DNA of 64,000 nucleotides, taken from contig NZ_JALN02000001.1 of NCBI RefSeq assembly GCF_000559085.1, positions 1,984,001-2,048,000 of the forward strand. Direction: 5' to 3'. Numbering within the stretch: position 1 is the stretch's first letter; the number at the start of each line of letters is the position of its first letter. The notes under the pieces are model-generated. The model did no database searches. It worked only from the letters and a program-made list of their open reading frames with translations, and was not told the DNA's origin. The stretch comes from Mycolicibacterium aromaticivorans JS19b1 = JCM 16368. Lineage in GTDB: Bacteria; Actinomycetota; Actinomycetes; Mycobacteriales; Mycobacteriaceae. Below are positions 8,809 to 17,794 of this stretch, one piece after another. The position numbers were made by a program, and so were the translations under genes.

Positions 8809-8824
8809 TCGAACAATAGTTCGA
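8809..8824. promoter_or_regulatory. SOS box (LexA site), perfect match
   Basis: TCGAACAATAGTTCGA matches the published mycobacterial LexA consensus TCGAAC-N4-GTTCGA at every fixed position. It ends 3 bp before the start codon of the DUF222/HNH gene. LexA boxes in front of 13E12-family genes are an established feature of M. tuberculosis. Confidence 0.85.
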
Positions 8825-8840
8825 CCCACCGACAAAAATC

Positions 8841-9105
8841 GGAGACGAGCAGCTCGGGATCGACGTGATCCAGGCTTACGGCAACTGCCCGAAGTACATC
8901 CACCCGTCCGCCCAGAACGCGGCAGAGCCGCTCCGGTCCGACCGCACGGGGGTCGTCCCGGGCACCACGCTGCGTCTCGAGGATCGCGAACTCATCGAAT
9001 GGTCGGCGGCGTTCTTCCTGGGTACTACCCATCCCACCGCGGGCAACGATGCATCACACCGCGGCGGACTCGCCGGCTTCGTGCGCGCGGACCGGACGCC
9101 GGGTG
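8841..9105 (+). pseudogene. Remnant of a PNPOx-like flavin-nucleotide-binding protein gene
   Basis: One frame shows family landmarks of pyridoxamine-5-phosphate-oxidase-like proteins: GIDVIQAYGNCPKYIH (usual form NCPKYIQ) and then FFLGTTHPTAGNDASHRGG followed by GFVRADR. It has no plausible start; the N-terminal half is missing where the SOS box and DUF222 gene begin. The homology ends soon after GFVR, before the stop of the opposite-strand decarboxylase gene. It reads as a truncated gene core, probably cut by the arrival of the DUF222 gene or by a deletion. Confidence 0.55.
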
Positions 9106-9140
9106 ATCTTCACCGCCCAACGCGTCATCAGCACGCTCCG

Positions 9141-9578
9141 CTAGTCCTCGAGCGTCGTGCCGCTGTGCATCTTGAGCGCATCGTTGACGTTCGCCTTCTT
9201 ATCCTCGCCCCGACCGGCCTCGGCGGCCTTCTTGCGCTTGGACACGACTTTGGTGACGACCCCGTCCAGCTTCGACCCCAGCGGGAACCCCAGGTAGTGC
9301 GTCAAGAAGATCGCCATCTCCTTGAGTTCCTCGGGAGTGAGCTCTTCGTTGTGCAGGGCTGCGTTGGCCTGGATCTCGGCCAGGTCGGAAATGCCGAGCG
9401 CGGTGACGACGGTCAGCGTCATGATCCGCTTGTCGCGCATGGATAGTCCCGGCCGCGACCAGATGGTGCCGAAGAGGTGGTCGGCGGTGAGCGCGAAGTA
9501 GTCGCCCGGCGAGTCCGGCATCTCCCAGCCGTAGACCTCGTTCATCTTGTCCAGGCCCTTGCGGCGCAGTTCGTCCAT
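9141..9578 (-). CDS. Carboxymuconolactone decarboxylase-family protein (Rv0771-like)
   Basis: A 145-residue alpha-helical protein of the CMD/AhpD-like family. The core is SMRDKRIMTLTVVTALGISDLAEIQ followed by AALHNEELTPEELKEMAIFLTHYLGFP. It lacks the CxxC pair of AhpD peroxidases, so it resembles gamma-carboxymuconolactone decarboxylase-type members. The start at 9578 is preceded by GAAGGAG five bases upstream. It follows the Rv0770-like dehydrogenase by 2 bp and matches the Rv0768-Rv0771 order of M. tuberculosis. The basic tail (SKRKKAAEAGRGEDKK) is probably disordered. The substrate is unknown. Confidence 0.85.
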   Translation of the reverse strand: MDELRRKGLDKMNEVYGWEMPDSPGDYFALTADHLFGTIWSRPGLSMRDKRIMTLTVVTALGISDLAEIQANAALHNEELTPEELKEMAIFLTHYLGFPLGSKLDGVVTKVVSKRKKAAEAGRGEDKKANVNDALKMHSGTTLED

Positions 9579-9580
9579 CG

Positions 9581-10429
9581 TCACTCCTTCGTGTTGGGTA
9601 CGCCGAGGCCGGCGGCCAGGTCCCGTAGCGCGATCTCGGCCAACGGCAGTTCGACGCCGTTGGCCTCACCGAGACCCAGCGCCAACTTCAGATCCTTCTC
9701 GGCCAGGCCGCGGGTGTGGATGAACATGTTGTAGACGAAGTGGTCCGGCTGCAGCGGCTTGGTGTCGTCGCGGACCATGATCGCTCCGGGTCCGCCGCTC
9801 TGGGCGTCGCTGTGCCGTACCACCCGGCCCAGTTTCTGCAAGTCGATTCCCGCCGCCTCGGCCAGCCGCGACGCCTCGCAGGCGGCGGCAAAACCGATGA
9901 AGGTCAACATGTTACGAGCCAGCTTCATCCGGGTTCCGGCTCCCGGCTCACCGGCGCGAACCACCATCGACGCCCACTGCTTGAACACCGGCTTGACCAG
10001 TTCGTACGCCTCGTCGTCGGCGCCCACCATCACGGCCAGTTCACCCTTGTCGGCGGCACCCGCTCCCCCGCTGACCGGAGCGTCGACGACGTGAATGCCT
10101 TTGGGGCGCAGCTGCTCGGCGAGCTCGGCGGCGGTGTCCGGCTCGATCGTGGAGTGGATCGCGATCACGGTGCCCGGCTTGGCGTGCGCGGCGAGTTCGC
10201 CGACGACCTCGCGGACCTGCTCGTCGTTGAGCACGGTCACTTCGATTACGTCGGCTTTCGCGACATCGGCGACAGAATCCGCCAGCGTGGCACCCAGTTC
10301 GGCCAGCGGTGTCATGGCCTCGGTCCGCACATCGAAGACGATCAGTCCACCGGGCCACCCGGCCAGCCGCTTGGCCATCGGCAAGCCTTGATTGCCCAAC
10401 CCGATGTAGCCGACCTTGAAGTCACTCAT
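9581..10429 (-). CDS. NAD(P)-dependent beta-hydroxyacid dehydrogenase (Rv0770-like)
   Basis: A 282-residue member of the 3-hydroxyisobutyrate/6-phosphogluconate dehydrogenase family. The Rossmann motif is GYIGLGNQGLPMAKRL, the substrate-loop signature is DAPVSGGAGAADKG, and the catalytic lysine region is TRMKLARNML. The ATG at 10429 overlaps the stop of the upstream SDR gene as ATGA, so the two are translationally coupled. The position matches Rv0770 between the Rv0769-like SDR and the Rv0771-like decarboxylase. The acid it oxidises is not known. Confidence 0.87.
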   Translation of the reverse strand: MSDFKVGYIGLGNQGLPMAKRLAGWPGGLIVFDVRTEAMTPLAELGATLADSVADVAKADVIEVTVLNDEQVREVVGELAAHAKPGTVIAIHSTIEPDTAAELAEQLRPKGIHVVDAPVSGGAGAADKGELAVMVGADDEAYELVKPVFKQWASMVVRAGEPGAGTRMKLARNMLTFIGFAAACEASRLAEAAGIDLQKLGRVVRHSDAQSGGPGAIMVRDDTKPLQPDHFVYNMFIHTRGLAEKDLKLALGLGEANGVELPLAEIALRDLAAGLGVPNTKE

Positions 10430-11178
10430 GAGCGGAAAATCTGTCCACCGTCGACGTTGAATATTTGGCCGGTGATCCACTTCGCCTGATCGGACAGCAG
10501 GAATAGGCACATCCCCACCAGGTCGTCGACTTCACCCATGCGCGACAACGGAATTCCCTTGACGATGTCGGCGACCATCTCCTGCGGCGTGGTGGTGCGG
10601 TTGGCCTCGGTGTTGATCGGGCCCGGCGCGATCGCGTTGATCCGGATGTTCTGGCCGCCGAGTTCGGTGGCCAACTGCTGGGTGAGGCTGTTGACCCCGG
10701 CCTTGGCCAGTCCGTAGAAGTTCGAGTACAGCCATGCCGCGGTGGACGACTGGTTGATGATCGCACCCCCGCCGCGCTTGGCCATCTTCTTGTACACCGC
10801 CCGGGTGCAGACCAGCGCGCCGTCGAGGTTCACGCTCATGAACTTCTTGTAGTAGTCCCAGTCGACGGTGATCAGGAAGTCCAGCTTCATCCCGCCGAAG
10901 ATCGCGGCGTTGTTGACCAGATAGTCGATGCCGCCGAATTCGGCGAGAGTCTGATCGGCCATCGCCTTGGCCGACACCGGATCACTGACGTCAACCGGCA
11001 GCGCCAGTGCTGTGCCGCCCTCACCCAAGATCGCGTCGGCGACCTTTTGCGCGCCTTCGGTGTTGATGTCGGCGACCACCACGGCGGCGCCTTCCCTGGC
11101 GAGCGCCTCGGCATACGCCTGGCCGATACCGCCGCCTGCGCCGGTGACGATGGCCACCTTGTCGTCGAACTGTCCCAT
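10426..11178 (-). CDS. Short-chain dehydrogenase/reductase (Rv0769-like)
   Basis: A classical SDR of 250 residues. The cofactor motif is TGAGGGIG (residues 12-19), NNAA follows strand 4, the catalytic Ser is in INQSSTAAW, and the catalytic pair is Y and K in NFYGLAKAG. An acidic residue after strand 2 (VVADIN) suggests NAD preference. AGGA lies 6 nt before the ATG. It is the second gene of the aldA-SDR-dehydrogenase-decarboxylase run on the minus strand and probably oxidises an alcohol in the same pathway. Confidence 0.88.
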   Translation of the reverse strand: MGQFDDKVAIVTGAGGGIGQAYAEALAREGAAVVVADINTEGAQKVADAILGEGGTALALPVDVSDPVSAKAMADQTLAEFGGIDYLVNNAAIFGGMKLDFLITVDWDYYKKFMSVNLDGALVCTRAVYKKMAKRGGGAIINQSSTAAWLYSNFYGLAKAGVNSLTQQLATELGGQNIRINAIAPGPINTEANRTTTPQEMVADIVKGIPLSRMGEVDDLVGMCLFLLSDQAKWITGQIFNVDGGQIFRS

Positions 11179-11206
11179 CTGAGTTCCTCTCTAGTCTGTG
11201 GTGCGG

Positions 11207-12673
11207 TCAGACCGCTGTGGCAATGACTTTGAGCTCGAGGTATTCCTCGAACCCCGCCAGACCCATTTCCCTGCCGACCCCGGATTGCTTGTAGCCGCCG
11301 AAGGGTACGTCCGCGGAGTACCACACGCCGCCGTTGACGTTCACGGTGCCGACCCGCAGCCGATCCGCGACGCCTTGGGCGCGCTCCGGATCACTGCTGA
11401 ACACGCTGCCCGACAGGCCGTACGGCGAATCGTTGGCGATGTCGACCGCGTCGTCGTCACCGTCGTGGGCGATCACCGTCAGCACCGGTCCGAAGATCTC
11501 TTCCCGCGCCACCCGGGCGGAATTGTCCAGGCCCGCAATGACAGTCGGTGAGATGAAGTAGCCGGTGTCGCGGTCGGCCGGGCGGCCCCCGCCGCACGCG
11601 AACCGCCCGCCTTCGGTGATTGCGAGGTCGAGGTAGGACTGCACCCGGTCGCGTTGACGCTCGGAGATGACCGGCCCGCAGATGGTTCCGGGGTTGGTCG
11701 GGTCCCCCGCCTTGATGCCACCCATCGTCGCCGCGGCCGCCTCGACCGCTTCGTCGTAGCGGGCTCGTGGTACCACCAGACGAGTGGTGATCGCGCAGCC
11801 CTGTCCGGCGTGCATCGACGCGGTGAACGCCGCCATCGAGCACGCGCCGGCCAGGTCGGCGTCGTCGAGCACCAGGAATGCGGACTTCCCGCCGAGCTCC
11901 AGGAAGACCTTCTTGATGGTCGCGGCGCCGGCGGCCATCACCGCCCGGCCGGTGTTCGTCGACCCGGTGAACGACACCATGTCGACGCGCGGGTCGCTGG
12001 ACAGCATGGCCCCGACCGCGTGGTCGTTGGAGGTCACGATGTTGACCACACCCGGCGGGATATCGGTGTGCTCGGCGATCAGCTCACCGAGAACCGCTGC
12101 ACACCACGGGGTATCAGGGGCGGGCTTGAGCACGATGGTGTTGCCCGCCGCCAGCGCCGGGCCGAGCTTGGCGAGGTTGATCTGGTGCGGGAAGTTCCAC
12201 GGCGTGATCGCACCGACCACGCCGACCGCTTCGCGGACGATGGTCCGCTGGGTCTTGATTCCCATCGGCGCCGCGATACCCAGATCGTGGCGCCACGAGT
12301 AGCTCTCGGCGGTGTCGGCAGAGAACGACAGGTCTTCGACCGGCCCCTCGAGTTGGGCGGCAGCGGTCAGCATGCGCGGGGCACCCACCTCCGCCATCGT
12401 CATCTCACGCAGTTCCTCGACGTGCTCCTTCATCGCGTCGCGAAGCTGGCGGATGCCGCGTACCCGGAGTTCGGTATTGGTGGACCAGTCGGTGGTGTCG
12501 AACGCACGGCGCGCGGCGTCGATGGCCCGGCTCATGTCCTCGGCATTGCCATCGGCCGCGGTACCCAGGATCTCTTCGGTTGCCGGGTTGATCGTCGGGT
12601 ATCGGCCATTGCCGCCCGCCACCAGCTCCCCGTCGATGAAGAGATCGCTGTTCCTATCCGCCGCAATCGCCAT
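11207..12673 (-). CDS. aldA: Aldehyde dehydrogenase (Rv0768/AldA-like)
   Basis: An NAD(P)-dependent aldehyde dehydrogenase of 488 residues. The general-base glutamate lies in LELGGKSAFLVL and the nucleophilic cysteine in HAGQGCAITTRLV; GSTNTGRAV is the cofactor loop. The C-terminal PFGGYKQSGVGREMG motif is intact. The start was taken as ATG 12673; a much longer open frame runs upstream through non-coding sequence. It is divergent from the Rv0767c-like regulator, and two matching inverted repeats lie in the gap. It heads the minus-strand oxidoreductase group ending at 9141, which together could take an alcohol to an acid; the starting compound is unknown. Confidence 0.88.
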   Translation of the reverse strand: MAIAADRNSDLFIDGELVAGGNGRYPTINPATEEILGTAADGNAEDMSRAIDAARRAFDTTDWSTNTELRVRGIRQLRDAMKEHVEELREMTMAEVGAPRMLTAAAQLEGPVEDLSFSADTAESYSWRHDLGIAAPMGIKTQRTIVREAVGVVGAITPWNFPHQINLAKLGPALAAGNTIVLKPAPDTPWCAAVLGELIAEHTDIPPGVVNIVTSNDHAVGAMLSSDPRVDMVSFTGSTNTGRAVMAAGAATIKKVFLELGGKSAFLVLDDADLAGACSMAAFTASMHAGQGCAITTRLVVPRARYDEAVEAAAATMGGIKAGDPTNPGTICGPVISERQRDRVQSYLDLAITEGGRFACGGGRPADRDTGYFISPTVIAGLDNSARVAREEIFGPVLTVIAHDGDDDAVDIANDSPYGLSGSVFSSDPERAQGVADRLRVGTVNVNGGVWYSADVPFGGYKQSGVGREMGLAGFEEYLELKVIATAV

Positions 12674-12695
12674 CCCGATTCCCGTCTGCTTCGTT

Positions 12696-12707
12696 GGACA
12701 CGTGTCC
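12696..12707. promoter_or_regulatory. Palindromic operator, copy 1 (aldA side)
   Basis: GGACACGTGTCC is a perfect 12-bp palindrome 23 bp upstream of the aldA start. A near-identical copy lies at 12842-12853 over the start of the divergent TetR gene; both sit in the shared context TTGGACA[CT]GTGTCC. This is the expected layout for an autoregulating repressor that also controls its neighbour. Confidence 0.6.
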
Positions 12708-12811
12708 GAGATTTCGTCTTTCGCACCATAGCGGCACACGCGGGCGCGGTGCAAGGGTATGTCCGGCGCCCATGCTAGGAAGGCGATGAACAGGCAATTC
12801 ACTGCATCCTC

Positions 12812-12839
12812 TTGCCTTGTCAGACCCGGTTCCGATAAC
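12812..12839 (+). promoter_or_regulatory. Candidate promoter of the TetR-cyp123-cyp51 operon
   Basis: TTGCCT (12812-12817) and GATAAC (12834-12839) are separated by 16 bp. A transcript starting about 7-9 bp after the -10 would begin at or just before the GTG at 12848, giving a leaderless mRNA as is common in mycobacteria. The operator at 12841-12854 would cover this start point. Confidence 0.45.
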
Positions 12840-12840
12840 T

Positions 12841-12854
12841 TGGACATGTGTCCA
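12841..12854. promoter_or_regulatory. Palindromic operator, copy 2 (TetR side)
   Basis: TGGACATGTGTCCA has 6-bp inverted arms around a central TG and repeats the sequence of copy 1 at 12696-12707. It overlaps the presumed transcription and translation start of the TetR gene, which would give tight autorepression. Confidence 0.6.
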
Positions 12855-13441
12855 GCGATGCCGCCATGGCTGTCAGCCCCAACGGGGATGATGCGCCGCG
12901 TAATCGCCGCCAGGAAGAGACTTTCCGCAAGGTGTTGCGGGCCGGGCTGGAGATGCTGCGGGAGTCGTCCTACGCCGACCTCACCGTCCGTGCCGTCGCC
13001 GCACGCGCGAAGGTCGCGCCGGCGACCGCTTACACGTACTTCTCGTCGAAGAACCATCTGATCGCCGAGGTGTACCTCGACCGGGTTCTCGAGGTGCCCT
13101 ACTTCACCGACGTCAACGACCCGCGCCTGCACCGCGTTCAGCAGTCGCTGCGCAGCCTTGCCCTGGTGATCGCCGACGAGCCGGAATTCGCCGCCGCCTG
13201 CACCACAGCCGTGCTGAGCAACGATGCCGGGGTGGTCCGGGTCCGCGACCGGATCGGCGCCGAGATCCACAAGCGCATCAAGTCGGCGTTGGGGCCGGAC
13301 GCCGATCCGAAGATCGTGTCCGCACTGGAAATGACGTACTTCGGCGCGCTCGTGCACGCCGGCAGCGGATCCATGAGCTACCGCGAGGTCGCCGACCGGA
13401 TGGAATACGTCGTGAGTCTTATCTTGGGAGAGAACAAATGA
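12848..13441 (+). CDS. TetR-family regulator (Rv0767c-like)
   Basis: A 197-residue regulator with an N-terminal helix-turn-helix (about residues 22-70; RAVAARAKVAPATAYTYFSSKNHLI) and a helical ligand domain. The GTG at 12848 is used because a -10-like GATAAC ends 8 bp before it, consistent with a leaderless transcript; an in-frame ATG at 12866 is the alternative. Its last 4 bp overlap the start of cyp123, so it is the first gene of the cyp123-SDR-cyp51-ferredoxin-Rv0762c run. It probably binds the two GGACA-TGTCC operators in the gap to aldA, controlling itself and the divergent aldA genes. Confidence 0.87.
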   Translation: MSSDAAMAVSPNGDDAPRNRRQEETFRKVLRAGLEMLRESSYADLTVRAVAARAKVAPATAYTYFSSKNHLIAEVYLDRVLEVPYFTDVNDPRLHRVQQSLRSLALVIADEPEFAAACTTAVLSNDAGVVRVRDRIGAEIHKRIKSALGPDADPKIVSALEMTYFGALVHAGSGSMSYREVADRMEYVVSLILGENK

Positions 13442-14652
13442 GCGTGCAGAGTCCGGATATCGTGCTGGACCCGTACAACTACGACTTCCACGAAGATCCC
13501 TACCCGTATTACAAGCGGCTGCGCGATGAGGCTCCGCTGTACTACAACGAGGAACTCAAGTTCTGGGCGCTGTCCCGGCATTCCGACGTCATCCAGGGAT
13601 TCCGCAACAGCACCACGCTGTCCAACAAGTACGGTGTCTCGCTGGACCCGGCCTCGCGCGGACCGCATGCCTCCAAGACCATGTCTTTCCTGGCGATGGA
13701 CGACCCGGCTCACCTGCGGCTGCGGACCCTGGTCTCGAAAGGGTTCACGCCCAGGCGGATTCGCGAGCTCGAGCCGCGGGTCACCGAGATCGCCACCAAG
13801 CATCTCGACGCCATGATGGAGAAGGCCGCCGCCGGGGGGACGGTGGACTACGTCGACGAGTTCGCGGGCAAGCTGCCGATGGATGTCATCTCCGAACTGA
13901 TGGGGGTGCCGCAGGCCGACCGCGTTCAGGTGCGGGCGTGGGCCGACGGTGTGATGCACCGCGAGGAAGGTGTCACCGACGTGCCGCCGGAGGCGGTCGA
14001 GGCGTCGCTGAACCTGATCGTCTACTACCAGGCGATGGTCGAAGAGCGCAGGAAGAACCCGAGCGATGACCTGACGTCAGCCCTGCTGGACGCCGAGATC
14101 GACGGTGATCGCCTCACTGACGACGAAGTGCTGGGCTTCATGTTCCTGATGGTGATCGCGGGCAACGAGACCACCACCAAACTGCTTGCCAATGCGGCAT
14201 TTTGGGGTCACAAGAACCCCGACCAGCTGGCAGAGGTCTACACCGACCTGTCTCGCGTGCCGCTCTGGGTCGAGGAGACGCTGCGCTATGACACGTCCAG
14301 CCAGATCCTGGCCCGCACCGTGGCTGGTGAGCTGACGCTCTACGACACGGTCATCCCCGACGGTGACGTGGTCCTGCTGCTCCCGGGATCGGCCCACCGC
14401 GACGAGCGCGCCTTCGAGAATCCCGACGACTACCTCATCGGCCGCGACATCGGCGCCAAGCTGCAGAGTTTCGGCAGCGGTGCGCACTTCTGCCTCGGTG
14501 CGCATCTGGCCCGGATGGAAGCACGGGTTGCGTTGGAAGAGTTGTTCAAACGCATCCGCGGCTATGAGGTCGACGAAGCGAATTCGGTGCGGGTCCACTC
14601 CAGCAACGTCCGCGGTTTCGCCCATCTGCCCATCACAGTGCAGGCTCGCTAG
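13438..14652 (+). CDS. cyp123: Cytochrome P450 CYP123-like (Rv0766c)
   Basis: A P450 of 404 residues. The I-helix is VIAGNETTTKLL, the ExxR motif is EETLRY, and the haem loop is FGSGAHFCLGAHLARMEAR with the Cys ligand. The ATG overlaps the TetR stop by 4 bp. The position between the Rv0767c-like regulator and the SDR before cyp51 identifies it as the CYP123 orthologue. The substrate of CYP123 is not established; its fixed neighbourhood with CYP51 suggests sterol or lipid chemistry. The ferredoxin at 16860 is a likely electron donor. Confidence 0.87.
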   Translation: MSVQSPDIVLDPYNYDFHEDPYPYYKRLRDEAPLYYNEELKFWALSRHSDVIQGFRNSTTLSNKYGVSLDPASRGPHASKTMSFLAMDDPAHLRLRTLVSKGFTPRRIRELEPRVTEIATKHLDAMMEKAAAGGTVDYVDEFAGKLPMDVISELMGVPQADRVQVRAWADGVMHREEGVTDVPPEAVEASLNLIVYYQAMVEERRKNPSDDLTSALLDAEIDGDRLTDDEVLGFMFLMVIAGNETTTKLLANAAFWGHKNPDQLAEVYTDLSRVPLWVEETLRYDTSSQILARTVAGELTLYDTVIPDGDVVLLLPGSAHRDERAFENPDDYLIGRDIGAKLQSFGSGAHFCLGAHLARMEARVALEELFKRIRGYEVDEANSVRVHSSNVRGFAHLPITVQAR

Positions 14653-14675
14653 AAGCACGCCCGAAAGGTTCCCCA

Positions 14676-15496
14676 ATGCCCCGTTTCGACCCCCTTCCCG
14701 ACCGCAGGCCCGCGCTGGTCGCCGGCGCGTCGTCCGGTATCGGTGAAGCTACCGCGATCAAGCTCGCCGCCAACGGCTTTCCCGTCGCTCTGGGTGCCCG
14801 TCGGGTGGACAAGTTGCAGGAGATCGTGGACAAGATCCGTGCCGACGGTGGCGAGGCCATCGCAGTGCACTTAGACGTCACCGACCCCGACTCGGTAAAG
14901 GCCGCCGTGGAGCAGACCACCGCCGAACTCGGCGAGATCGAGGTATTGGTGGCCGGTGCGGGTGACACATACTTCGGCAAGCTCGACTCGATCAGCATCG
15001 ACGAGTTCGAGTCCCAGGTCCAGATCCATCTGGTCGGCGCCTACCGAGTCGCCTCCGCAGTCCTGCCGGGCATGCTCGAACGGCAGCGTGGTGACCTGAT
15101 CTTCGTGGGATCTGATGTGTCGCTGCGGCCACGGCCCCACATGGGCGCCTACGGTGCGGCCAAGGCCGCCCTGGTTTCGATGGTGACCAACTACCAGATG
15201 GAACTGGAAGGCACCGGGGTGCGCGCCTCGATCGTCCATCCCGGCCCGACCAAGACCTCGATGGGCTGGAGCCTGCCGGCCGAACTCATCGGACCTGCAC
15301 TGGAGGACTGGGCCAAGTGGGGACAGGCTCGACACGACTACTTCATGCGCGCCGCCGACCTCGCCCGCGCCATCACGTTCGTCGCGGAGACCCCCCGCGG
15401 CAGCTTCATCGCCAATATGGAGCTCCAGCCCGAAGCGCCGTTGGCCGACAACAAAGACCGCCAGAAGCTCGCCCTCGGTGAAGAAGGGATGCCATC

Positions 15497-15500
<4 letters not shown>
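14676..15500 (+). CDS. Short-chain dehydrogenase (Rv0765c-like)
   Basis: A 274-residue SDR. The cofactor loop is AGASSGIG, an Arg pair follows strand 2 (LGARRVDK), which favours NADP, and the catalytic residues are in FVGSDVSL (Ser) and YGAAKAAL (Tyr/Lys). The stop overlaps the GTG of cyp51 (GTGA), so the two proteins are made together. In M. tuberculosis this gene also precedes cyp51. A role in processing the CYP51 or CYP123 product is plausible but unproven. The C-terminus is longer than the minimal SDR and ends with a charged tail. Confidence 0.87.
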
Positions 15501-17063
<1,563 letters not shown>

Positions 17064-17074
17064 AAGGCGGATCA

Positions 17075-17623
17075 ATGACTTCATCATCCAAACGAGAAGC
17101 ACTCGACGACTGGGTCCAGCGCTGGCTGCAGGCCAACAAGGACTCCGAAGCGGCCGGTGACTGGAAGAATCTGGCGGAGTTCTACACCGACGACGCGACC
17201 TACGGCTGGAACATCGGGCCCAAGGAAGACGTGATGTGTGTCGGCAAGGACGAAATCCGCGACGTCGCCCTGGGCATGGAGATGGAAGGCCTGGAGAACT
17301 GGGTCTACGAGTACCAGAAGGTCCTCGTCGACGAGAAGCAGAACGAGATCGTCGGGTTCTGGAAGCAGATCGCCAACAAGTCCGACGGCACCCGCGACGA
17401 GATCTACGGCATCGGCGGCAGCTGGTTCCGGCTGAACGACGACCTGTTGATCGAATGGCAGCGCGACTTCTTCGACTTCGGCCACGTGCAGAAGGCCTTC
17501 GTCAAGCTGATCTCGTCGGGCGACCTGACCCCCACCATGCAGAAGCGCATCGAGCGCAGCGTCGCCGGTGAGAAGCTGCCCGGTTACTACCCCCTAGGTG
17601 AGGCGCCGGTGCCGATCTGGTGA
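17075..17623 (+). CDS. SnoaL/NTF2-like protein (Rv0762c-like)
   Basis: A 182-residue protein with the alpha-plus-beta cone features of the SnoaL/NTF2 fold: an N-terminal helix pair (WVQRWLQANKDSEAAGDWKN), then FYTDDATYGWNIGP and later GIGGSWFRLNDDLLIEWQRD. The start is at ATG 17075 with GAAGGCGG just upstream; a longer frame would overlap the ferredoxin. It ends the regulator-cyp123-SDR-cyp51-ferredoxin run. Such folds host isomerases, cyclases and hydratases acting on polycyclic compounds, but no catalytic residue can be assigned here. Confidence 0.8.
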   Translation: MTSSSKREALDDWVQRWLQANKDSEAAGDWKNLAEFYTDDATYGWNIGPKEDVMCVGKDEIRDVALGMEMEGLENWVYEYQKVLVDEKQNEIVGFWKQIANKSDGTRDEIYGIGGSWFRLNDDLLIEWQRDFFDFGHVQKAFVKLISSGDLTPTMQKRIERSVAGEKLPGYYPLGEAPVPIW

Positions 17624-17699
17624 ATACTCGACAGGCGTCAAGTAATCGGCCCCCGGCAGTGACGTGGAAAGTGACGGAGGTCATAATGGTCAGTAGGAC

Positions 17700-17713
17700 A
17701 GGAACACGTTCTA
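17700..17713. promoter_or_regulatory. KstR-like half-matched box upstream of adhB
   Basis: AGGAACACGTTCTA fits the KstR consensus TnnAACnnGTTnnA at 7 of 8 fixed positions (first base A instead of T). It lies 82 bp before the adhB start in the 171-bp gap after the cyp51 operon. This is suggestive only. Confidence 0.35.
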
Positions 17714-17794
17714 ATTCTTGCCTAGATTGACCATCCGGCACGGCCGGCCGCCCTGGAAAACCCCGGGGTCGGGTTTTGCGAGTGGAGGTTCGCT

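Noticed and set aside
8865..9446. A long + strand frame covering the PNPOx remnant and the decarboxylase gene
   Set aside because: Only the first part has family motifs; from about 9106 on the frame is antisense to the intact decarboxylase gene.
11654..12778. A long + strand frame antisense to aldA
   Set aside because: It lies opposite intact aldehyde dehydrogenase motifs and shows no recognisable domain.
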